The notes beneath the pieces were generated by a model, which made no database searches, was not told the DNA's origin, and saw only the letters and a program-made list of their open reading frames with translations. 14,599 bases of DNA. It comes from Candidatus Dadabacteria bacterium (lineage in GTDB: Bacteria > Desulfobacterota_D > UBA1144 > Nemesobacterales > Nemesobacteraceae). Positions 1 to 6,151 of the stretch are shown piece after piece (within the stretch, counting starts at the first letter, position 1; every line of letters begins with the position of its first letter). Location: assembly GCA_026709745.1 (NCBI GenBank), contig JAPOSJ010000160.1:1-14599 (forward strand), in the 5' to 3' direction. The position numbers were made by a program, and so were the translations under genes.

Positions 1-683
1 GTCAGCCGGCAGCAGTATCTAGGACATTCCGAGGGTTCTGCCACCTCCACTGTGATCCTTTGCGAGATATCCTCCTCATGTTCTCTTATGGAGAAATCAG
101 GCTTCTGAAGGTTCTCGCCCAGTATCGCTGAGACTTCCCTTGCGATTCCGAAAATACTCATGCAGTCAGGTCGGTTAGGTGTAACCGCCACCTCAAAAAT
201 AACCCCATGGTAACCGATTTGGTCGCTCATGCTTGTTCCAAGCTCGGCTTTGGGAGAGAGAATCATTATCCCGTCACTATCCCCCGAGAGATTCATTTCA
301 TGAGCCGAACACAGCATTCCCTCAGAATCTTCGCCACGGATTTTTGAGCGTTTTATCCTTAGACCATCGGGAAATTTTGGGGTAGGGGGAAGAACCGTGC
401 CACCCACGGCAAAAGCAACCTTGTCTCCTTCTTTTATGTTGTCCGCACCGCAGACAACGGAGTAGCGGGACTGTCCATCTGTAACCTCACAGAGACTTAG
501 CCTATCTGCGTTTGGATGCTTTTGAATGCTGTTTATCCGGGCGACGCGGATATCCGCAAGAGCCTTGCCCTTATCTTCAAGAGCTTCAAGCTCTAGACCT
601 GCCATAGTCAGCATTTCTCCCAGTTCTTCTGGAGAAACTTCAATTTTGAGGTAGTCAGTAAGCCACCCAAGAGGAAAAATCAT
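1..683 (-). CDS. pheT: Phenylalanyl-tRNA synthetase beta subunit, N-terminal part (cut by window edge)
   Basis: The first 227 codons of PheT are visible; the gene runs off the left edge, so this is truncation by the window, not a broken gene. PheT pairs with PheS in the cytoplasmic alpha2-beta2 enzyme that charges tRNA-Phe. The protein opens with MIFPLGWLTDYL, the usual PheT start. An EMAP/OB-fold tRNA-binding domain follows at about residues 40-150, with HPNADRL at 56-62, VVCGA at 77-81 and GMLCSAHE at 122-129. The conserved VTPNRPDC is at 167-174, leading into GIAREV. The ATG at 681-683 has an AGGTGA Shine-Dalgarno sequence a few bases upstream. pheS, normally immediately upstream, is not here; mnmE is the next gene, 448 bp away. 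Identification is firm. Confidence 0.95.
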   Translation of the reverse strand, partial: MIFPLGWLTDYLKIEVSPEELGEMLTMAGLELEALEDKGKALADIRVARINSIQKHPNADRLSLCEVTDGQSRYSVVCGADNIKEGDKVAFAVGGTVLPPTPKFPDGLRIKRSKIRGEDSEGMLCSAHEMNLSGDSDGIMILSPKAELGTSMSDQIGYHGVIFEVAVTPNRPDCMSIFGIAREVSAILGENLQKPDFSIREHEEDISQRITVEVAEPSECPRYCCRL

Positions 684-701
684 AAATTCACCTAGCAATT
701 T

Positions 702-730
702 AAGTTACACGGCACAAAAAAACTGGTCAA
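702..730 (-). promoter_or_regulatory. Possible sigma-70 promoter for pheT
   Basis: Reading leftward, TTGACC (725-730) and TAACTT (702-707) are separated by 17 bases, just upstream of the pheT Shine-Dalgarno sequence. The -35 is a good match but the -10 is poor (3 of 6). It is proposed because pheT has no co-directional gene close upstream and needs a promoter in this gap. This is inference from sequence only. Confidence 0.35.
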
Positions 731-1102
731 TAGTTAACCCGTTGAAAACAAAAGGAAATTTAACAAATAGAGAATGATTCCACACAAAACCAATAGCTGG
801 GGAGATGCTATTTCACCCGACGTAAGATATTTGCCAACGGCTGAAGAAAGAAAAAGCCGGGCCACAGAGGTCAGAGAGTATGTTAGCAAGGCAGAATTTT
901 CTGGGAAGTTTTCCTTCTGTTAATAAATTACGAATTATTAAGAACTAATTTAAAATTGCTTAATTTACTGATATAAAAGACTTTTTACTGTATAGATTGT
1001 CAATGGCAATTTTTGGAAATTTGTAAGATGTTTTCTAATAGTTCAAATAATTTAAAAATTGCAAATTTCCCTCTTCCTCCTTCCGGCAACTCTATTGTGA
1101 AA

Positions 1103-1118
1103 TGTTTCACGTGGAACA
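1103..1118. promoter_or_regulatory. parS: parS site (ParB-binding), left copy
   Basis: On the minus strand the 16-mer is TGTTCCACGTGAAACA, which fits the known chromosomal parS consensus TGTTNCACGTGAAACA at every position. The plus-strand reading differs from the perfect palindrome at one base. The symmetry extends outward to 1100-1121 with a single mismatched pair. ParB loads on such sites to drive origin segregation and SMC loading. This copy starts 13 bases beyond the mnmE stop codon. It is not followed by a T-run in either direction, so it is not a terminator. Confidence 0.85.
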
Positions 1119-1131
1119 TTTGTCTGCAAAT

Positions 1132-2520
1132 CTACTTTCCGATACAGAATCTGGAGAAAATCCTTCCCAGAAGATCTTCCGTACTAACTTCTCCAGTAAC
1201 CTGGCCAAGCGAATTCATGGAGTTTCGCAGTTCTATTGACAGAATCTCTGGATATTCGTTACGGCTAAGGAGTTTGAGGAAAATACGCAGATGTTCCCGG
1301 GCTTTTTCAATGGATTTTTTATGGCGCAGATTTGTCAGCATGGGTTCTGAGGCATCTGTGCCGAGGGAAGAACCAGCAAGGGTATCGAATATAGCTTGTC
1401 TGAGATGTTCTATACCCTTTTTTGTGAGGGCCGAGGTTCTAATCGCCCTTTTTTTCCCGAGAATACCTTGAAGCTCTGTCTCCTCAAATTTTTCTTCAAG
1501 GTCCATCTTGTTGATTACGACTAGATGGTTTTTGCGAGAGGCAGTTTCGAGAATTTTTCTGTCCAAGGAATCAATTTCAGTGCTCTGGTCCAGAATGACA
1601 AGTACAAATTCGGATTCCTCCGCTTTTTTCAGGGAAAGTTCCACGCCGAGCTTTTCTATCTGGTCTTCAGTATCTCTTACGCCTGCCGTATCAGTTATAG
1701 TAAGTGGGATTCCCTCAAGATTTATTTTCTCTTCAATAAAATCTCTCGTTGTTCCAGCTATTGGACTAACTATGGCCCTCTCTGTCTCAAGGAGGCAGTT
1801 AAGTATACTTGATTTCCCGACATTGGGCTTGCCGAGCATCACCATAGTCACACCATCCCTGAACATTCTGCCCTTATCATAGCTTGCTATGAGTGCCGAA
1901 AGTTCTGTTTCCACGGATTCTGATGTCTTCCTGAGGTGCTTTTTTGCGATGGGATCTATATCTTCCTCCGGGAAATCAAGATTAGCCTCTATCTCCGCCA
2001 GAACATCAAGAATACGATCCTTAAGCCCATTTATCTTGCCTGAGAGGTTTCCCGCAAGCTGCGCCTCTGCATAGCGCAGGCTCTGCTCGGTCTGGGCATT
2101 TATGATATCGGAAACTGCCTCAGCTTGGGCAAGATCCATCTTCGCGTTAAGAAAGGCTCGGCGAGTAAATTCACCTGGAGCCGCGAGATCTGCCCCTAGA
2201 CCAATTACTATCTCAAGTATCCTACGAGGAACCATATATCCCCCGTGGGAATGTATCTCGGCCACATTCTCCCCCGTGTAGCTATCAGGAAAGTTCATAA
2301 ATACGCAGAGAACTTCATCCACCGTACTGCCGTCTTTAGTATCGATTATTTTTCCGAAAAAAAGTTTTCTTTCGGAAAAATCTGGATTTCCTGCGGGGAG
2401 AAAGATTTTTTTTACAATCGTATGGGATTCGGCGCCGCTTACGCGGACTACCGCTATCCCTCCTTCTCCGGGTGGGGTAGAAATTGCAGCTATAGTACTC
2501 TCAGGCTTGGGTAACGACAT
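1132..2520 (-). CDS. mnmE: tRNA modification GTPase MnmE (TrmE)
   Basis: MnmE works in the cytoplasm with MnmG to install the carboxymethylaminomethyl group on wobble uridine 34 of certain tRNAs, using GTP hydrolysis and a methylene-tetrahydrofolate donor. At 462 residues it has the usual full length. The N-terminal folate-binding domain begins with the typical STPPGEGGIAVVRVSG (14-29). The G domain shows GKPNVGKS (230-237, P-loop), TTRD (257-260), DTAG (277-280), NKMD (337-340) and SAL (363-365). The protein ends in FCIGK, carrying the family's C-terminal Cys (C459). No Shine-Dalgarno sequence precedes the ATG, yet the N terminus aligns with the family, so the start is trusted. parS sites lie on both sides. 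The usual partners mnmG, rsmG, parA and parB are not adjacent. Confidence 0.97.
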   Translation of the reverse strand: MSLPKPESTIAAISTPPGEGGIAVVRVSGAESHTIVKKIFLPAGNPDFSERKLFFGKIIDTKDGSTVDEVLCVFMNFPDSYTGENVAEIHSHGGYMVPRRILEIVIGLGADLAAPGEFTRRAFLNAKMDLAQAEAVSDIINAQTEQSLRYAEAQLAGNLSGKINGLKDRILDVLAEIEANLDFPEEDIDPIAKKHLRKTSESVETELSALIASYDKGRMFRDGVTMVMLGKPNVGKSSILNCLLETERAIVSPIAGTTRDFIEEKINLEGIPLTITDTAGVRDTEDQIEKLGVELSLKKAEESEFVLVILDQSTEIDSLDRKILETASRKNHLVVINKMDLEEKFEETELQGILGKKRAIRTSALTKKGIEHLRQAIFDTLAGSSLGTDASEPMLTNLRHKKSIEKAREHLRIFLKLLSRNEYPEILSIELRNSMNSLGQVTGEVSTEDLLGRIFSRFCIGK

Positions 2521-2527
2521 GAAAGAG

Positions 2528-2557
2528 AATCTACCACATAAAACCGGGTTCGGTCAG
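2528..2557 (-). promoter_or_regulatory. Possible extended -10 promoter of mnmE
   Basis: Reading leftward, TAGATT (2528-2533) is directly preceded by TGG, an extended -10 arrangement. CTGACC (2552-2557) lies 18 bases further upstream as a partial -35. The transcription start would fall at about 2521, next to the mnmE ATG at 2520. That would make the mRNA leaderless, in agreement with the missing Shine-Dalgarno sequence. Only moderately supported. Confidence 0.35.
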
Positions 2558-2566
2558 GGGGAAAGT

Positions 2567-2603
2567 AAAAAGTCCTGAATGTTTCACGTGAAACATTCAG
2601 GAC
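2567..2603 (-). terminator. Probable intrinsic terminator overlapping parS
   Basis: In the leftward transcript the 32-bp palindrome can fold into a 14-bp hairpin with an ACGU loop, immediately followed by UUUUU (2571 to 2567) and then ACUUUC. This is the shape of a rho-independent terminator for the CMD-family gene that ends at 2638. In the plus direction the hairpin is followed by AAATGAGG, so termination there is not expected. The hairpin and T-run are read directly from the sequence; the function is inferred. Confidence 0.65.
2572..2603. promoter_or_regulatory. parS: parS site (ParB-binding), right copy, inside a 32-bp perfect palindrome
   Basis: The 16-mer at 2580-2595 is TGTTTCACGTGAAACA, the perfect palindromic parS consensus. 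The dyad symmetry continues without a mismatch for eight more bases on each side (GTCCTGAA on the left, TTCAGGAC on the right), giving 32 bp in all, with its centre between 2587 and 2588. The extra arms are not required for ParB recognition. It lies between the CMD-family gene and mnmE, about 1.48 kb from the left parS. Confidence 0.93.
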
Positions 2604-2637
2604 AAATGAGGAGAATTCTCAATGAAAGCACTAAAAC

Positions 2638-3321
2638 TTATTTCTGTAGGCTCTTAAGAGTATCCATGGCAATGCTCGCATGAGCGTAACAGGAACCGGC
2701 AGTCATAACCATCGCCACGTTTATGGCTTCAGCCATCTGCTCAGCGGTCACTCCGTCGGTGCGCGCATCTTTAACACATCCTCTTATACAATAGGGGCAT
2801 TTCGTTGCATGTGCGCAGGCAAGACCTATTATGCCTCTTTTCATTTTCTTGCTGAGAGCTCCGTCAGCAAAAATTTTCTTATGTAACTCCATAAAAGACA
2901 CAGAACTTGCACCACTGCATTCCCTGAAGCTGGTAATTTCCTTTGCTATATCCTTTTTAAAAAAATGGCCCTCTGTAAGCGGAATATCGTTTTCCAAGGT
3001 GTCCCAAGCCTCAAAAGCAAGGCTGGAAAACGCAAAAGGGGCTCCCATGGCAAGTCTCAGTCCCACGTATATTGATTCAATTATTTCCTGATCGCTAGCT
3101 CCTTCCTTTTTACTCGCGCGAACTCTTGACCTTATGCAGTAAGGACAGGCAGTGATATGTGCTACCGCCACAGCTATGAGCTGTTTCTCTCTCGCACTAA
3201 GTGCTCCATCAGCAAAAACCGAATCATGGTAAGCCATCCATGAGTCATAAAGGGCTGGGTTCATCTCTCTTAAATAGGCTATATCTCCGCCTATATTGGA
3301 CTTCATTATTGTATCAGACAT
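2638..3321 (-). CDS. Tandem carboxymuconolactone decarboxylase / AhpD-like domain protein
   Basis: A 227-residue cytoplasmic protein built from two copies of the CMD/AhpD fold. Each copy has FADGALS (36-42 and 151-157) followed by a CPYCIR redox motif (C59/C62 and C175/C178). In AhpD relatives this CxxC reduces peroxides or relays electrons from a dithiol partner, so peroxide defence or thiol redox work is the best general guess; the substrate is unknown. The start at 3321 is preferred over an upstream in-frame ATG at 3381 because AGGAGAG (3328-3334) sits six bases before it and the extra 20 residues look unlike the family. The gene stands alone, with its own promoter and a terminator-like parS palindrome downstream. 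A strict CMD role in protocatechuate breakdown is unlikely given the CxxC motifs. Confidence 0.88.
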   Translation of the reverse strand: MSDTIMKSNIGGDIAYLREMNPALYDSWMAYHDSVFADGALSAREKQLIAVAVAHITACPYCIRSRVRASKKEGASDQEIIESIYVGLRLAMGAPFAFSSLAFEAWDTLENDIPLTEGHFFKKDIAKEITSFRECSGASSVSFMELHKKIFADGALSKKMKRGIIGLACAHATKCPYCIRGCVKDARTDGVTAEQMAEAINVAMVMTAGSCYAHASIAMDTLKSLQK

Positions 3322-3432
3322 GATTATCTCTCCTAGTTTCGTCTTTTGGGTAGCAATTCTGGGCAATACAAACGGAATCACTTACCTTAAGGCAAGGTTT
3401 CTCTCTTTTGAATTGCCAGATCTCTTTTTATC

Positions 3433-3461
3433 AATATACATTACCTGACAAAGCTTTTCCA
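3433..3461 (-). promoter_or_regulatory. Probable promoter of the CMD-family gene
   Basis: Reading leftward, TGGAAA (3456-3461) and TATATT (3433-3438, 5 of 6) are spaced by 17 bases. The predicted start near 3426 leaves a leader of about 105 bases before the ATG at 3321. An inverted repeat lies just upstream. Confidence 0.45.
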
Positions 3462-3477
3462 TTTACTTAAATTTTGC

Positions 3478-3501
3478 AAGACAAAATTTTCAATTTGTCT
3501 T
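3478..3501. repeat. Inverted repeat, operator-like, upstream of the CMD-family promoter
   Basis: AAGACAAA (3478-3485) and TTTGTCTT (3494-3501) form perfect 8-bp arms around 8 AT-rich bases. The centre lies about 63 bases upstream of the predicted transcription start, a position typical of class I activator sites. The regulator is unknown, and the motif does not match OxyR, CRP/FNR or Fur boxes that I recognise. Confidence 0.45.
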
Positions 3502-3638
3502 AAAATCAAGTCTCTGATTTGAATAAGCAGACTAGGAAAAAGCAGTGGCTTTGATCCATACGCGCTCGGAAGGTGAGAATCTGCTCAGTAATAGTGCTTT
3601 GCCGGGAAAATCGTTTGTCTAGCAAAATTCAAAATTGA

Positions 3639-4766
3639 TTAGAGTGTAATACGAAACGGACCGTCCGTGTAGAACCCTGATAATTCTTCCGTGGAGAAAT
3701 TCTTCGACTGGAGAAGCACCTTGAACCTTCTTCCCATGAACTCAGGCATAAAAAGGGTTTTGGCAGCAAGACGATCTCCCTGATTCTCCGGCTTATCATA
3801 CGTTTTCAGGATTTCGAGAATTCCCCAGTCAACAAGAAACTGCCCTTGGGTAACGTACTTGACAGTGAAAAGACCTGAAGCATCCCCAACCCTCATGAGT
3901 TCAGAAAAATTGACGTCAGCAGTTATATCCTGTTCACCAATTCTGACATATGGGTCAGAACTCAGTTTATGACGATAAAAACACCTTAAGGTCCCTTTGC
4001 GTCTTATGGGCGAATAAAGTTCAGAAGCAAGGGAGCCGTAATCAATGCTGAGCACAAAACCTCTCTTGAGCGCATCTGCAACCTCCGCAAGCCATTTTCT
4101 TGCCAGCAGACAGGCCTCAGCTTCCTCACCCTCTGCGTATCCTTCAAGGTACCTTCTTGAAAAATCATAAATCTCCTCGGTTTCGGGGTGGAGAAGAATT
4201 TCCTTGATTCTTCCTCCAAGAAGCGAGAGAAAAATTTCCCTGATTTCTCCGTCATGTGATTTAAGCCTGTGAAAGGGCAGAGAATCAAGAAACTCGTTGG
4301 CAATAACCACTCCTTGGAAACCTCCTTTTCCAATTTCTCCTAGGCTATCTACCCATCGGACTCTTTCACGGTGTTCTCTCAGTCTTTCTTTGGCCTCAAG
4401 TACCGCCGTCGGGCTTGTCTCGCACATTACATAGTCGGTCTTTGAGTACAGAGCGGGGTGATTGAGGTTGAGAGCGCAAAGAATGTCAAAGGCTAAATGT
4501 CCTCTGGAAGCCCCAAACTCAACGACAGTGAAATTTTCTCCCCCCAGCAGCTCAGCCGCCTCGGCAAGAAAGCGCGAAACAGTCTCCCCGAAAGAGCGGT
4601 GAACAGAGGGAGCTGTGTAAAAATCGCCTTTTTTTCCGATACCCACCGCACCTGACGAGTAATAGCCGTACCGGGGATGAAAAAGGGAGAGTTCGAGAAA
4701 CCTGCAGAATGAAATCGGGCCGGATTCGCGGATCTCCTCTTTTATTATTTCTAAAAGAGTTTGCAT
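3639..4766 (-). CDS. SAM-dependent methyltransferase, MidA/NDUFAF7 family (DUF185, COG1565)
   Basis: A 375-residue soluble protein of the family whose mitochondrial member NDUFAF7 methylates an arginine of a complex I subunit during assembly; the bacterial substrate is not established. The N terminus has the family's HPRYGYYSSG (30-39) and KKGDFYTAPSVHRSFGE (45-61). The SAM-binding motif I is EFGASRGHLAFDIL (83-96), where many relatives have EFGAGRG. NEFLDSLPFHR (157-167) is the characteristic motif after the SAM fold, and a later VLSIDYG matches the family. The ATG at 4766 has a strong GGAGGG Shine-Dalgarno sequence four bases away. It stands alone: 432 bp separate it from folE2 upstream and 317 bp from the next gene. 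The family assignment is firm; the target in this organism is unknown. Confidence 0.93.
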   Translation of the reverse strand: MQTLLEIIKEEIRESGPISFCRFLELSLFHPRYGYYSSGAVGIGKKGDFYTAPSVHRSFGETVSRFLAEAAELLGGENFTVVEFGASRGHLAFDILCALNLNHPALYSKTDYVMCETSPTAVLEAKERLREHRERVRWVDSLGEIGKGGFQGVVIANEFLDSLPFHRLKSHDGEIREIFLSLLGGRIKEILLHPETEEIYDFSRRYLEGYAEGEEAEACLLARKWLAEVADALKRGFVLSIDYGSLASELYSPIRRKGTLRCFYRHKLSSDPYVRIGEQDITADVNFSELMRVGDASGLFTVKYVTQGQFLVDWGILEILKTYDKPENQGDRLAAKTLFMPEFMGRRFKVLLQSKNFSTEELSGFYTDGPFRITL

Positions 4767-5198
4767 TTTCCCTCCGTCACAGAAAATAACAGCATGGGGA
4801 TAAAACTACACAGGGTTTCGATACTTTGAAAACGGGTTGAAATCCTCTCCTTGATTGCCTGAAAAAACAAGGCGGAAAGCATGCCAGAACGAGCAGAACC
4901 ACGTTTTTATCCAACGACAACATTTCACAGATCATCGAAACAACTATGGGAAAAGCAGGAAAAACTATCAAGTTATTTGAGGTAGTTACATTTTTTGCAT
5001 TGAAGTGGATCTAAACATTCCACAATTTATCAACAGTTAAAAATTGTTTGATACCAGGCAATTACAAAAATCTAGAGAGAAAAGAAAAATAAATCCCAAT
5101 GTGGTCTCGCAGAAAAATTTTACACTTCTTGCAGACAAGAGGAGCGGCAACAAAGCTGAAATGGCAACCGGGTCAATCAGCTTGTATATTCGGCAAGT
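4767..5198. other. Intergenic region between folE2 and the MidA-family gene
   Basis: No gene is credible here. Open frames at 4777-4971 (minus) and 5044-5244 (plus) lack ribosome sites and family-like sequence, and the second one overlaps the end of folE2. The middle, about 4960-5100, is AT-rich and includes TTATCAACA (5027-5035), one base from a DnaA box, but no cluster of such boxes. The GGAGGG ribosome site of the MidA-family gene lies at the left edge. No clear terminator follows folE2. Confidence 0.65.
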
Positions 5199-6029
5199 TT
5201 ATGTGGTTGGAGACCTTTTTCCTATGGTCGCAAAAGCATTATGACTGTGGATGCTTTCGTAGTTAAGAACTCTAAGTTCATAAGAGTCGAAATTGGGGTT
5301 CTCTTGGAGATCTGAAGCTATGTTTCTCACCACGTCTTCCACGAAGCACGGCTTGTTATACGCACTCATAGTGACATGGCGCTCATCTTCCCTTTTCAAA
5401 AGTGGATAAAGAGGAGAAGACCCTCCTCTCTCCGCGATTTCTATTATTTCCTCAAGGCATATGTCTATGGCCTGGTGCTCTTTCTTTTTTTCGTGGTTAA
5501 CGCTTATGAAAACTTTGGAACGCTGGTTATGGGCACCGTAATCGCTTATCTCCTTACTGCATGGACAGAGGGTCTTGACCGGAACCACTACACTCTGGGT
5601 AAGCAATATTCCATCTGAGTGCATTTGCCCGTTGTAGGCACACTTGTAAGGTTGGGGAGAGATTTTGCCACTTACAGGAGCATGCCTGTTAAAAAAGTAG
5701 TCAAACTCTATTTTGACGTCAGAATCTTCCGAATTCTGCCTGTCGCGCAAAGCAGTCAGGAAGCTGGCCATATTCTCCAGAGAAAAGGACCCATTAAAAT
5801 CAAGGGCCGTTTCAAGAAGCCGGCTCATGTGAATACCCTTCTGGTCAGGACCTAGGTTGACACTAAGGCTAAGGGAAGCCTGAACACTCTGTCCTTTACC
5901 CGAATCAGTCTCACAGCCTTTGATATTAAGCGGAATCTTGAGGTCGCAGACTCCGACTCTGTCTATGGAAATATTTCTGTAATCCTTTCTCGCCTGTATG
6001 TCTTCTATGGGCTTTTTTTCCAGTTGCAT
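5199..6029 (-). CDS. folE2: GTP cyclohydrolase FolE2 (type IB)
   Basis: FolE2 converts GTP to 7,8-dihydroneopterin triphosphate, the first step of folate (and sometimes queuosine) synthesis. It replaces the zinc-dependent FolE and accepts other metals. The 276-residue product shows the family pattern: KGIHMSRL (64-71), then the active-site block CPCSKEISDYGAHNQRS (155-171) with the catalytic/metal-ligand Cys and His. The ATG at 6029 is used here. A TTG codon two codons upstream (6035) has a better-spaced AAGGA and may be the real start. The frame stays open upstream to 6137, but those residues overlap the mazG-like gene region and look unlike the family. A promoter-like sequence lies in the 122-bp gap from the MazG-like gene. 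folE2 is last in a leftward cluster with pabB and pabC, which fits folate synthesis. Confidence 0.95.
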   Translation of the reverse strand: MQLEKKPIEDIQARKDYRNISIDRVGVCDLKIPLNIKGCETDSGKGQSVQASLSLSVNLGPDQKGIHMSRLLETALDFNGSFSLENMASFLTALRDRQNSEDSDVKIEFDYFFNRHAPVSGKISPQPYKCAYNGQMHSDGILLTQSVVVPVKTLCPCSKEISDYGAHNQRSKVFISVNHEKKKEHQAIDICLEEIIEIAERGGSSPLYPLLKREDERHVTMSAYNKPCFVEDVVRNIASDLQENPNFDSYELRVLNYESIHSHNAFATIGKRSPTT

Positions 6030-6106
6030 TTTCAAAGTATTTTTCCTTTTCTTTACAATAGAGTAACTGTCGCGAATCAAAGGCGAACTTTTTTTCAAAA
6101 CGGCAA

Positions 6107-6134
6107 ATGATACCACAATGAAAAACCTTTGCAA
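6107..6134 (-). promoter_or_regulatory. Possible internal promoter for folE2
   Basis: Reading leftward, TTGCAA (6129-6134, 4 of 6) and TATCAT (6107-6112, 5 of 6) are spaced by 16 bases. The predicted start gives folE2 a leader of about 70 bases. It would let folE2 be expressed apart from the pab cluster. I see no convincing Zur box, although folE2 is zinc-regulated in some bacteria. Confidence 0.4.
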
Positions 6135-6151
6135 CAACAGCAGGGCACGCT

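Larger units (their letters stand above)
684..1131. other. AT-rich intergenic region between mnmE and pheT
   Basis: No convincing gene is present on either strand in these 448 bases, and pheS is not among them. The stretch from about 910 to 1070 is very AT-rich. A TTATTAACA (minus strand, 918-926) resembles a DnaA box with one mismatch, but it is isolated. A 5-bp stem with a 12-base loop at 839-860 is too weak to call. The region contains the left parS site and the presumed pheT promoter, annotated separately. Confidence 0.7.
3322..3638. other. Intergenic region between the MidA-family and CMD-family genes
   Basis: These 317 bases contain no credible gene. They hold the CMD-family Shine-Dalgarno sequence, its promoter and the 24-bp inverted repeat, all annotated separately. 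No terminator with a T-run is visible after the MidA-family stop, so some read-through into the CMD-family gene is possible. Confidence 0.7.

Noticed and set aside
839..860. Small inverted repeat (CGGCT/AGCCG) as a terminator for mnmE
   Set aside because: The stem is only five base pairs with a 12-base loop and no following T-run, and it lies nearly 300 bp past the mnmE stop.
1013..1471. Plus-strand 152-codon frame
   Set aside because: It lies mostly antisense to the end of mnmE, whose identity is certain, and its sequence has no family-like character.
4777..4971. 64-codon minus-strand frame upstream of the MidA-family gene
   Set aside because: There is no ribosome site and the product has low-complexity hydrophobic and Cys-rich content; it occupies the presumed promoter region of the MidA-family gene.
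5027..5035. TTATCAACA as a DnaA box marking an origin
   Set aside because: It has one mismatch and is isolated; no cluster of boxes is nearby, so it is not evidence of an origin by itself.
6030..6106. Zur operator or folate riboswitch in the folE2 leader
   Set aside because: TTAC-N6-GTAA near 6055-6070 is too imperfect for a Zur box, and the short leader shows no conserved riboswitch core that I recognise.
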